From Heliopora coerulea (taxonomy: Eukaryota; Cnidaria; Anthozoa; Scleralcyonacea; Helioporidae), in contig JASJOG010000045.1 of assembly GCA_030142905.1 (NCBI GenBank), positions 1,342,501 through 1,406,500 on the forward strand: 64,000 bases of DNA. The letters run 5' to 3'. Made by a program: the position numbers and the translations under genes. Numbering within the stretch: the first letter of the stretch is position 1; each line of letters begins with the position of its first letter. Shown in pieces: positions 54,801 to 61,098 of this stretch. The notes beneath the pieces were generated by a model. It was not told the DNA's origin and searched no databases. It saw nothing but the letters and a program-made list of their open reading frames with translations.

Positions 54801-56517
54801 GAACTCTGGTCTTAATGCCAACAAAGAACTCTCACTCTTTATTTAGTTCCTTTTAGTTTATCCATAATTCATATATCGACATCTTGTCATTTCATCCTGA
54901 GGCGTCAACACTTGTCACTTACTGACACAATCAATCATTTGTAAACAGAGTAGGCGTTCCCTCAATTCTTCATCAATGATGTAATCACTTTTCCCATGTA
55001 TATATAAACCTTAGGTTCTCTTATGTTAGTTCACTTGGTCTGAAGATGATTTTGCAATAAAATCGAAATATCACCATTTCACAGTTTTCATCTTTTGTTA
55101 ACTTAAATCTTAAGTTGAAAGATGGCCTTCGTTTTTGGAATTTGCTTTCTCTTATAAAGGAAGAAACAAACTCCGAATAATAATGCCATCTTGATAACTC
55201 AAGATATGAGTTAAAATTAAGAGAATTACAATGAAATTGTGATATTTCGTCTTGATTTCAAAGACATCATCATGTCTCATCATTATCATGTTTGAAATAA
55301 AGACGAAATATCATAATTTCATTGTAATTCTCTTGATTTTAACTCATATCCTGAGTTATCAAGATGACATTATTATTGGGAGTTTGTTTTTTTCTTTGTT
55401 TGCTAAAGTGGTCGGCTGTTTCTGGATTTAAGTAGACCTACGTTCATCAAACATCACCTGGGTTCGACTTTTTATGATCTCATAGTGCTTTGTTCATTCC
55501 AATGCAGTTAAAGATACCCCTTTTAAAAGTGTAAGTCGGGTGTTTTGAAATATGCCATAGTCATCTGGTCCTACCTTTCCGGAACTGAGCTGTTCTCCTA
55601 TTGATTCATTAATATCTTTGAGCAGTTGATCCAATATCTGTTCGCAAAAGCTTTTGGTCTTGTACCTTTCCAAAAGCTCTTCGTAAACTTCAACATTTTT
55701 CGTTAAAAATCTGTTGTCGTGTTTGTCTGACTTGTCGTGGAGTTCATTCTCTGAATGTTCCTCAACCATAAGAGAGTAGACTATCACTGTAGCAATCTTG
55801 CCGAAATCTTTCTCGCTGAGGGAGCTCGTTGTCGAAATGTTATAAAACTCATATAATGACTGAGCCGTTACACACTAAACAAGAAGACATTTCACAAAAT
55901 TACATGTCAGACTTCACTACAAGTAGAGGTATTGGATACCTGTACGAGGAAAATCAAGAAGCTGGTCACGAACATAAGAGTTCAATTCAATTCATGTCAG
56001 CTCCGTTTAACTTTAGTTTACAAGGAATGGATTGAATTTGTCGCTAATTTTTTGCCGAAAACCAGAATTTAGGCTCCTGGAAATCGAATGAATTGATTAT
56101 ACTTGACTTTGGACGAAATCAACGGGCCTGAACTTAAAAATGAAATCTAATCAGTCCATGTGTATATAAATGGCGGCTAAATCTGGTCGTTTTTTATAGG
56201 ATTAGAAACTACGTCAATAAGTCAGCTTGTATTTTGCAATCATAGCCAAAATAATAAGCAAGACCGTCAAAGAGATTTTACACAAATATTACTGTTACCT
56301 TGTGATGGTGATTAGCCTGATTAGAGCAATTATGAAGTCCCAGCCGCCTTAGAAGAGTGGTAAGGTTTTGCAACTCCAAGGAATTGTTCAACTTCAATGC
56401 TTTCAAAATGTTGTCATAAGCATTAACACGATGTTCGCCTGAATGAGCTGCCTCATCATTAGATAAGAAACTGACGAGAAACACCAATAAGAGAAACACA
56501 CTCTTGTGTACGTCCAT
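30756..56517 (-). CDS. SLC39A10-like: ZIP zinc transporter, LIV-1 subfamily (SLC39A6/A10-like), 10 coding exons
   Basis: Exons (minus strand): 56299-56517, 55575-55859, 44863-45330, 43744-43909, 41378-41547, 40263-40442, 38804-38917, 34078-34318, 33356-33543, 30756-30893. Every intron is GT-AG and every phase agrees, giving 722 residues, close to vertebrate ZIP6/ZIP10. Residues 1-20 are a signal peptide. The ectodomain has repeated 'C(F/Y)S(A/S)xxL...' modules and a His/Asp-rich patch. The membrane part carries HNIADG (about 579-584, TM4) and [10 protein letters not shown] (HELPHE about 608-613, TM5), the LIV-1 metal-site signature. A His-rich loop lies between TM3 and TM4. It should import Zn2+ (perhaps Mn2+) across the plasma membrane. 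ZIP6 versus ZIP10 identity is not resolved. Confidence 0.93.
30894..33355 (-). other. ZIP intron 9
   Basis: 2.46 kb, GT-AG. The short plus-strand ORF at 30929-31117 and others show no recognisable motif. Palindromic or tandem structure was not noticed. Confidence 0.6.
33356..33543 (-). CDS. ZIP gene exon 9 (TM5-TM7)
   Basis: The acceptor is AATTACTAG; the donor is ACATG|GTAAGC; phase 1 to 0. It completes HELGD and encodes [22 protein letters not shown]6 [17 protein letters not shown] and TM7 [19 protein letters not shown] paralogous exon of the same length and phase lies at 13061-13248 on the plus strand. Confidence 0.95.
34078..34318 (-). CDS. ZIP gene exon 8 (TM4-TM5 metal site)
   Basis: The acceptor is TTTTCACATGTAG, the donor TTAG|GTTAGT; phase 0 to phase 1. 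It encodes a Lys/Asp loop, then [20 protein letters not shown] (TM4) and [13 protein letters not shown] (TM5). The His, Asn, Asp and Glu side chains of the binuclear metal centre are all kept. Confidence 0.95.
35733..35966 (-). pseudogene. GIY-YIG C-terminal remnant (Penelope-like)
   Basis: Reads [12 protein letters not shown], then [20 protein letters not shown] and [20 protein letters not shown]. This matches the end of Penelope GIY-YIG domains (G-x-T-x-R-x-L-x-x-R, then SFELLxxESxxxxxLxPSLN). Part of the domain centre is missing or shifted. Confidence 0.7.
36064..36098 (+). ncRNA. Hammerhead ribozyme core
   Basis: CTGATGA, stem II GTTG-CGCGCTA-CAAC, GAAA (36087-36090), minimal stem III CGTTAG and UC. 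The core is intact and stem II pairs perfectly. Stem I pairing is weak by eye. The partner in the left arm (35523-35558, minus strand) reads CTGATGG, losing the invariant A9. Confidence 0.6.
37216..37325 (+). repeat. Solo Penelope-type terminal copy with hammerhead core
   Basis: Contains CTGAAGATGATTTTGCAATA and AAAATCGAAATATCAC. It continues through TTTTCATCTTTCGTTAACTT to TTAAGTTGAAAGGTGGC, the same sequence as the ends at 53800-53910 and 55035-55130. No coding sequence accompanies it. The hammerhead core is CTGAAGA, stem II GATTTT/AAAATC, GAAA, minimal UA, then UC. Confidence 0.75.
37485..37620. repeat. AAATG/GACG-rich repeat related to 53560-53745
   Basis: Several short phrases such as CATTTAAATGTGACG, CATTAAATGCGACAC and GAATTAAATGAGACGGAATT, ending TTCGACGTATGAACTAGGCC. 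The block at 53560-53745 ends GAACTTCTACGTACGAAGTA with GACC and has the same phrases, so both belong to one unnamed family. Confidence 0.5.
38804..38917 (-). CDS. ZIP gene exon 7 (cytosolic His-rich loop)
   Basis: The acceptor is CGTTTTTCAG, the donor AATATG|GTGAGT; 38 codons, phase 0. It encodes [14 protein letters not shown] and [13 protein letters not shown], a His-rich stretch of the TM3-TM4 loop thought to sense or pass zinc in this family. Confidence 0.88.
38918..40262 (-). other. ZIP intron 6
   Basis: 1.35 kb, GT-AG. It contains a plus-strand piece (39320-39445: CAGCCGACAACTTCAAAAAG, TGTCATCTTGAAAACTCAAG, AAGTCATCATCAT) shared with the Penelope-type ends at 53770 and 55180. The rest is unassigned. 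Confidence 0.6.
40263..40442 (-). CDS. ZIP gene exon 6 (TM3)
   Basis: The acceptor is ATTACTCCAG, the donor GTTGAG|GTAAAA; 60 codons, phase 0. It encodes [22 protein letters not shown]3 [20 protein letters not shown], and the start of the cytosolic loop, [11 protein letters not shown]. Confidence 0.92.
40443..41377 (-). other. ZIP intron 5
   Basis: 935 bp, GT-AG, with no recognisable element. Confidence 0.6.
41378..41547 (-). CDS. ZIP gene exon 5 (TM1-TM2)
   Basis: The acceptor ACTTTCTCTAG and donor CTCAT|GTAAGT fit well. It encodes [20 protein letters not shown] (TM1) and [20 protein letters not shown] (TM2), followed by LLPH, the conserved LIV-1 end of TM2. Confidence 0.93.
41898..42440. 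repeat. (GTAG)n / (GTAT)n tetranucleotide array
   Basis: Imperfect GTAG repeats span about 540 bp, with purest runs at 42235-42300 and 42350-42390 and a (GTAT)n block at 42318-42352. The threonine/proline-rich reading on the minus strand comes from the repeat, not from a gene. Confidence 0.9.
43369..43456 (+). repeat. tRNA-derived SINE head
   Basis: GTCCCAGACG at the left pairs with CGTCTGGGAC at the right like an acceptor stem. Box A-like TAGCTCAATGG (43391-43401) and a degenerate B box GGGTTGATCCCC (about 43436-43447) lie between. The ending is shared with 28290-28330 and, more weakly, with 47447-47505. Confidence 0.6.
43744..43909 (-). CDS. ZIP gene exon 4 (membrane-proximal ectodomain)
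   Basis: The acceptor TTTTTTAATCTAG precedes [18 protein letters not shown]; a second AG eight bases downstream would break the phase. The segment [14 protein letters not shown] occupies the place of the CPALLYQ motif of LIV-1 proteins, with Ser-Thr in place of Cys-Pro. An acidic run [11 protein letters not shown] leads to TM1. The donor is GAAG|GTGAGA, phase 1. Confidence 0.88.
44155..44560. repeat. GGAT-based minisatellite with 12-bp unit
   Basis: From 44295 to 44498 the 12-mer CTGGATGGATGG is repeated 17 times without error visible to me. The phrase GGATAGGTGATAACCAGAGA occurs both before (about 44246) and after (about 44505) the array, so a larger block was duplicated. Frames open in all phases on both strands are artefacts of a unit divisible by three. 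Confidence 0.95.
44575..44835. repeat. Imperfect ATT/ATC/GTT trinucleotide tract
   Basis: Long runs of ATTATT, ATCATT and TATTATTATTATTG between the minisatellite and exon 3. It is low-complexity intronic sequence. Confidence 0.75.
44863..45330 (-). CDS. ZIP gene exon 3 (histidine-rich ectodomain)
   Basis: The acceptor TTTTTATAG precedes [13 protein letters not shown]; the donor is CAAAAG|GTACAC; 156 codons, phase 0. A second module, [19 protein letters not shown], is followed by charged helix [20 protein letters not shown] and [13 protein letters not shown], a likely zinc-binding low-complexity stretch, then [25 protein letters not shown] and GRYRR could be processing sites (inference). Confidence 0.88.
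46075..46170 (+). repeat. Decayed hammerhead-type terminal fragment
   Basis: Reads GCTGATGATGCAAA and TTGCTGAAGATGTTTCTAGT then CGACTAAACGTTAGATTTTC. The order CTGAAGA, stem, (G)AAA, CGTTAG resembles the hammerhead-type ends elsewhere in the window. The G of GAAA reads T here (ACTAAAC), so it is decayed. Confidence 0.4.
46455..46760. repeat. GATT/GACT and CAGG simple-repeat region
   Basis: GATTGATTGGTTGACTGATT runs (46655-46700), preceded by CAGACAGGCAGGCAGGTAGG and followed by (CATT)n/(GATG)n. It is low complexity; ORFs here are artefacts. Confidence 0.8.
46768..46945. repeat. (CTTT)n polypyrimidine tract
   Basis: About 150 bp of nearly pure C/T on the plus strand, with (TTTG)n at 46804-46826. 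Such mirror-like polypyrimidine tracts can form triplex DNA. Confidence 0.85.
47435..47605 (+). repeat. SINE fragments related to 43369-43456
   Basis: TCTCACCGGTTCTCAGAAGG with GGTCAGGTCCCCATCTCAGA resembles the 3' half of the tRNA-like unit. A second piece, GGTTTGATTTCCGTCTTGGG followed by CTCAGAAACG, lies at about 47560-47592. Both are degraded. Confidence 0.5.
47606..48810. other. Intron 2, no feature recognised
   Basis: No coding motif or repeat noticed. Confidence 0.4.
48811..49278. mobile_element. Possible small hAT-like element
   Basis: The left end TAGTGGCGTACCCAGTAGGG is followed by GGCC. The right end read inward is CAGTGGCGCAACCAAGTCCG, with GGGGGCCA further in. Ends of the 'AGTGGCG(T/C)A' type occur in hAT elements. 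No 8-bp duplication matches, so the call is tentative. Confidence 0.35.
49279..50952. other. Intron 2, no gene recognised
   Basis: A C-rich block with CCGCCGTCCCTG at 49488-49518 may be another hAT end. The remainder is unassigned. Confidence 0.4.
50953..51224 (+). repeat. Left 272-bp terminal inverted repeat
   Basis: Mirrors 53277-53548. It contains the start codon at 51040 and the first 60 or so codons of the THAP gene. Confidence 0.9.
51040..51880 (+). pseudogene. THAP-domain transposon protein, truncated
   Basis: The start lies inside the left inverted repeat. Residues about 1-63 are the shared N-terminus. A THAP C2CH zinc finger follows (about 66-145): [49 protein letters not shown] and the closing QLPTIVPK. 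The frame stops at 51543-51545. In other frames a coiled coil can be read, [20 protein letters not shown], and then SFKTSDYLF and [13 protein letters not shown], pieces of a THAP-type transposase N-terminal region. The catalytic part is gone. THAP fingers bind the transposon ends. Confidence 0.75.
51893..53461 (-). pseudogene. SWIM zinc finger plus YqaJ-type nuclease protein, broken
   Basis: The start lies inside the right inverted repeat ([19 protein letters not shown]). A basic linker with [20 protein letters not shown] follows, then a frameshift near 53010. The SWIM finger reads [20 protein letters not shown] (CxCx(n)CxH). After a helical region comes the start of a YqaJ exonuclease fold, [20 protein letters not shown]. 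After two in-frame stops the active-site segments follow: [14 protein letters not shown] (Asp) and [15 protein letters not shown] (Glu-x-Lys). YqaJ nucleases are phage-type recombination exonucleases of the PD-(D/E)XK fold. The catalytic residues are kept despite the stops. Confidence 0.75.
53277..53548 (-). repeat. Right 272-bp terminal inverted repeat
   Basis: Mirrors 50953-51224 with a handful of substitutions. It contains the start codon (53461) of the minus-strand gene. Its coding differences from the left arm are few (for example Cys to Phe and Asp to Gly), so the protein frame has been kept in both arms. Confidence 0.9.
53560..53745. repeat. Repeat related to 37485-37620
   Basis: Repeated phrases GTCGAATAAAAT, GACGTTGCATTTGCGTCG and CGAATTAAATGCAACGGAAC, ending in CTACGTACGAAGTAGACC. 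Similar phrases occur at 37485-37620. The family is unknown. Confidence 0.5.
53873..53911 (-). ncRNA. Hammerhead motif, left arm
   Basis: On the minus strand CTGAAGA (53901-53907), stem II GATTTT-GCAAT-AAAATC, GAAA (53879-53882), minimal UA, then UC. Stem I pairs UGGU with ACCA. The core is intact and stem III minimal, as in Penelope ribozymes thought to act as dimers. Confidence 0.6.
54101..54466 (-). pseudogene. GIY-YIG domain, left arm
   Basis: Open for 121 codons: [20 protein letters not shown] (YIG, Arg and His of the GIY-YIG site), [20 protein letters not shown], then [20 protein letters not shown] and ANKELSLFI. The GIY strand and the RT upstream are missing at the palindrome centre. 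The intact frame suggests youth, but a lone domain is not a functional element. Confidence 0.8.
54486..54846 (+). pseudogene. GIY-YIG domain, right arm
   Basis: The mirror copy: [20 protein letters not shown] with YIG changed to YIE, then identical to the left arm to the end. The open frame extends left to 54334 through antisense of the other arm, which is an artefact. Confidence 0.8.
55036..55074 (+). ncRNA. Hammerhead motif, right arm
   Basis: Same sequence and structure as the left-arm motif, in plus orientation: CTGAAGA at 55040-55046, GAAA about 55065-55068, then UAUC and ACCA. Confidence 0.6.
55160..55399. repeat. Second inverted pair, about 100-bp arms, hammerhead-like
   Basis: The arm ACTCCGAATAATAATGCCAT through TGATATTTCGTCTTGATTTC (55170-55260) is mirrored by 55290-55381. 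Near the centre, the minus strand reads ATGATGATGTCTTTGAAATC and AAGACGAAATATCAC: stem II GTCTT/AAGAC, GAAA and UAUC, but with A in place of C3. Sequence shared with 39320-39445 marks it as a repeat family. Confidence 0.65.
55575..55859 (-). CDS. ZIP gene exon 2 (ectodomain)
   Basis: The acceptor is CGGCTCAG and the donor AAAG|GTAGGA; 95 codons, phase 0 at both ends. It reads [20 protein letters not shown] then [15 protein letters not shown], the LIV-1 ectodomain module that precedes the 'paliyql'-type helix. An acidic/His patch and amphipathic helices ending GEQLSSGK follow. A frame open past the donor to 55494 is read-through into the intron. Confidence 0.8.
55860..56298 (-). other. ZIP intron 1
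   Basis: 439 bp, GT-AG, no embedded element seen. Confidence 0.7.
56299..56517 (-). CDS. ZIP gene exon 1 (signal peptide)
   Basis: The start ATG at 56515-56517 lies in ACCATGG, a strong Kozak context; an in-frame Met ten codons upstream (56547) is weaker. It encodes [20 protein letters not shown], a signal peptide, then a leucine-rich segment with [11 protein letters not shown]. The donor is AAG|GTAACA, phase 0. Confidence 0.88.
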
Positions 56518-56547
56518 GGTTAACGATGGTAAGAACAATTCACGCAT

Positions 56548-59500
56548 TCAAAAGGGCCTTTAAGATGAATGAATTATAGGTGACGGAATGATTGAATTCT
56601 TGTGGAACACGTTGAATAATGCATATGGAGCAAACGATCTTATCTACATGTATCCGCACGTTTTAAATAAGTAAGCACCTTTTTGCCTGCGTCTTTGGAA
56701 GTTGGACTACCATGGGTAAATGAATAAACATGATCTTATCTTATCACGGTGAGTTATCTTAATGAAACCATTACTAACATTGGACAATAGAACCAGCAAT
56801 TTTGTTGACGAAATGCGAGAGCGGCGGGGGCATTTCCCACGCTGCCCTTTGTTTTAAAGGGTAAATTGATCCAGCCGTTCCTCTGAGTATTAATCTGATA
56901 ATTACTTTGTAATAAACTGGAAATATTAACGTTATTACGTTCTTCTGATCTTCGAAAGAATTACTAAGTCCTTTCTTTCCTCGCACACTTTGCTACAAGT
57001 TTATGTAACTTAAACCAGTCAGTTCAAAGTGGCTCTTATACCACCCGTCAAACCTGCCTTTAGTTATAAGAAACAAATATTTTACAACAGAGTGCAGTAT
57101 AGATGTAGAATCAATGCGCTGAAGTAAGGACACTTGGAATGAAGGTTCAAAATTCGAACAAATGACAAAGAATGGAGGGAACAATCACATTGCAGAGCAC
57201 GGTCAACAAACTAAATATTGGTTTTTGTTGAAGCACTGACGATTGGCGGATCTACGTCCACTTGCTCAATAATTAAAAGCGATCATATGCTTGACCCCAC
57301 TTCAACGATCGACCATTCTTTAGCGATGTCCAACACCAATTCGAAATTAAACTGTGATTGCGATGAAAAGTGTTTCCATAAAACTGACATAAAACTAACA
57401 ATCCTTTCGCAGGTTTTGGACATTTTGGCAATCGTCAGCTGTCATACAACACACAACAGGATTTATTAGTAAAAAACGTAATAAGAGGAAGTGTGCGTTG
57501 GTGTAATTGGCGCTCATACCCCTAGCTGTGACGTTTGCTGTATGGTGCAACACCGTGATTGTTTCCGACTTCACTTCGGAACATTTTTCTTCAGAAAAGT
57601 GGCGCTTTAGTCCTGCCGGTTACCGATACATCTACAGGAGTAAGATGTTGGTTAAAGGAAACGTTATAATTACTAGATTAAATTAGATACCAGCCTTGGA
57701 AAAGTCATTATTGAAAAGATGATATAGGCTTTATGAAGGTTACTTTTCTTTTATTTGTTTGTTTGTACCATGGTGATGGGAACGAGGTTTTGAAAATTAG
57801 TCAATTGTATTTATCTTTTGTTTAATCCTCTCCCTGGATCATGTCAAGGCAGGATGTATACTGTATGGTATAAAAAGTTTATCACACAATGATTCGAAAC
57901 TTTTAGGCCAAAAAGTGCAGTTCCTTTTAACTTTTTCCTTACAGTTGGTAGCATTTAATTCCACGGACAATTTTTCAATTTCAAAAAACGCGTAAGGAAT
58001 TTTTTTTACCAAATATGAGTAAGATGTTTTACCAAGATAACGCACCATTCACTAAGTCTACATATGATGTGATCTTCTGACACACTAAGATGAGTTTTTC
58101 ACACATATCTTAAAATTGGCTGATGTGGTGTTGGTACAAGGACGAACCATTCGCATACACAAAAAAATTACAGTCTTTTGGCAGTAGCGTATCAAATGGG
58201 GGGGAGCAGGATGTCAGCCACCCCCTGATGGTTGAGAATCATGCTAAGGATTCTGGCGTACATAATGTGTAAGTTGCCACGAACGATCAAATATTAATTC
58301 TATTTGCTTTCAATCAAGATTCAGACCACTTTTTTTTCGCAGTTTTGATTTATGCCAACGCATACGAGTAAGTCATAACTTAGATAATGGTGAAAATAGG
58401 ATTCAGTTTACGTCATCGTCGATAGGTTGCCCGTGATTATTGATTGATCTTTCTGTATCAGTGAATGGAATACCTTGTTTCTAAAATTATTGTCAGTTAT
58501 AACAAGAAGCTGTTGAGTCTTCACATTTTTCGAATTTCTTTTGGCTGCGTGCAGTGGTGTTGTTCTATTATATTAAAAACCACGTAGACAATCACGCGGT
58601 CACGTGTAGTGGAAATTCACTTTGTTTTGTGATTGACAATTTTTTTGACATTGTTTGTTGGCTTAAGAGGGAGTTAAACTCCTCAAACCATCCTCTTAGA
58701 TTCGCCACTGATGTGATCAACGATGTTGTCGGACAATTAGTGCCTCGAACAAATCTCTTCTTTGTCCTTCATGTTTACTGACCTGACCATATGCATTTCT
58801 CTTCGACCTGATTGCGTGATTGCTCACGATGTTTCGAAGCGTTGCAAGGCAGGTGACGAGCTCGCAATTGCAGCGGAAAGTTAAGCGTTTCCACCTTTTG
58901 GCGAAACCAGTCTTGCAACGAAAACCGACATAGGTTAACGACATTGAAGTGTTTTACACGGTACAACGTGTCGTGCGATCTCTTTCGCAATGGCGTTGCA
59001 AGACTGGTTTCACAAATATCATAGCATCTTGTAAAAGCAGTTTAATAGCCCTAAAAACGATTGAACGCTAATTCTATTCAAAGTAGTTTCTCTTTGTCTT
59101 TCCCTTATGAGGCAATGGATACATGAATTCAGAGTCACAACTGGCTCTTACGTTTCAGTATTATTGCGCATTTTGCGAGCAAAATACAAAACGACGTACA
59201 GTAATTCAGAAGACAACATTTGTAGTTTTTTCTACATTGGTTCAAAAAATAGTGAAAACTTGTAATATCAGGCGTGTGCATTGGTAGAATACTAAAATTG
59301 CGTTAAAGCTTTTTGTTCCTTGGATAAATCCAACCACTTCAAAACTAAAATGTATTTACACTGGATAACCCTACCAGCCACCATAGAGGTCCAGTAAGGG
59401 CCACACCTCAGCAGGTGTGTGAATATAACCCATACGTTGACCGCGGACTGTTGACGGCGGAACGCGGTGAAAAATACAAAAATTGGGGAAGGAGTGGACG

Positions 59501-60835
59501 GAAAGAGATTTCTGTAGAGGATTTTAATATTCAGGAAAAATAGCTTCTGTGTCAGTTTTAACTCTTCCCCGACGGGATAAGACTTCTATTATTTTACTCT
59601 GGCTAACGCCAGGTAATTTTAGTTGTCAAGGGGTAAGTTTCCACCTGCAAAGAGTTCCGTTAAATTTAATGAATAGTTTCCTTACAGTCAAGTGAATTTG
59701 AAATACAAATAATTTTTTTGCATTTTAAATCCATATATCATTGGCCAGCGCTGCACGTATACCCATTACAAAGTGCAAAACTATCGGGATCTCGATCGCT
59801 ATCAGCATCGATCGCAGTCATACTAATCGAGTGAATGTTGACACGGAAGTGGATTGCGAACGCCATCAAAGTTCATCGGTTAAACGTATATGGGATTAAA
59901 ACCCTAAAACACGGTCATCCAATTTCTTTTATCGCACAATTAATGGAGTGTTTTCCATCTGTGAGTTTCCAGTGTACACTAATTAAACTGTAACGATATT
60001 TTCGATGATAAAAATAGCATTTCTGTTCTCAAAAATTGAGTTAAGGGCCCGTTTAAGAAATGAGTTCCTAGAGAAAAGAGAAGTCCGCATTCCCTTCGGC
60101 ATTTCTTCTATATCCGCCCCCTTGACTTGTTCTTGACAGATTCATTTGAGTTTTAAAGCCAAAAGGAACGAGCATTTCTTTTTAAGCATGAATTCTGCGA
60201 AATCGTTTCGGTTCGAAGTTACGAATATCAAAATCACTCGATGGCCATCCTTTAGCAGATTATCAGTTGTCAATTATTCAAATTCTGGTAGATTAGATTT
60301 CACAACTTGAAATAGAAGATTTTAGATCGGTATTCGCCAATCATTCAGTTTCTGGCAATAGCTTGGCCATGCCTACATTTTTGAGGGGCATTTGGGAACT
60401 CGAAGCACGACTAAGGTAAATTTTCACACTTGGTGTAAGCCTACGAGTTAAATTATTCATTTTAGACCTCCTGCTAATGATTCGAGGCTTTCTAAGATTT
60501 TTTTGCAATATTTTGGTAATTACATCCTCAGTTCAGTTAAATTTACGGTTGGGTACATCCAGCTCCAGGCTATACCCCTTGGACACTCCACCAGCCTTGG
60601 GGTTGTTGGCGCGTGACGTTCTCACATGATAGCATTTTCCTTTAGAATTCTAACTTTTTTTATTGTGTCACAGCAATTCACTTAAGCTTAGTAGTTTACC
60701 AATTCCTTCGACGTTTTGCCCATTTTTGTCTGAAAATAATAAAAAAATCGAGCTAGCCATTTCATTTGTGTAGTTTATTTAACAGTTATTCGCCTTTGGT
60801 GAATAATTGTTAATTAGTATAATCACACAAGGGAG
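56548..60835. other. Upstream flank of the ZIP gene, no gene recognised
   Basis: 4.3 kb with only short ORFs lacking motifs. A GCAGTAGCGTATCAAATGGG block with further G (58181-58206) resembles an hAT end without a visible partner. ZIP promoter and 5' untranslated exons would be expected near 56550-57500 but cannot be pinpointed. Confidence 0.4.
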
Positions 60836-60837
60836 TA

Positions 60838-60915
60838 CAGTCAAACCTGTATTAAGCGGACACCCTCGAGGAACAGGCTAGTGTCCGCTTAATAGAGGTG
60901 TCCGCTAAACAGAGG
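60838..60915 (+). repeat. Tigger left terminal and subterminal repeats
   Basis: The 22-bp inverted repeat is followed by TGTCCGCTTAATAGAGG and TGTCCGCTAAACAGAGG. Confidence 0.85.
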
Positions 60916-61098
60916 TTCTCGTCACCAGGCCCCTCCCCCCGTGAAGAAATAATTATAAACATGAAATTCAACAACTGAACGGTGTACGTATATTTACAAA
61001 CGATTTCAATTTAACATGAATAACAAAATGAAAAGATACTTGGTAAATCTGGTTTCCAAAGACCTTTCTTTATTAGTATATGTAGTAAAGTTAATAAA

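Larger units (their letters stand above)
53792..55155. mobile_element. Large inverted pair of Penelope-like 3' ends
   Basis: Two arms of about 665 bp (53792-54460 and 54495-55155) are near-identical reverse complements around a 34-nt spacer. Each arm holds, from the centre outward, a GIY-YIG endonuclease reading frame, an untranslated segment and a hammerhead core, then ends at ATAAGAGAAAGC or its complement. From DRCLQKR to the stop the two encoded proteins are identical. It is a head-to-head pair of one Penelope family. Confidence 0.85.
45331..55574 (-). other. ZIP intron 2, 10.2 kb, transposon-rich
   Basis: GT-AG, phase 0. It contains GATT/TTTC simple repeats, SINE pieces, a small hAT-like element, the THAP/SWIM-YqaJ element and paired Penelope ends, each listed separately. 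No other host exon could be supported. Confidence 0.7.
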
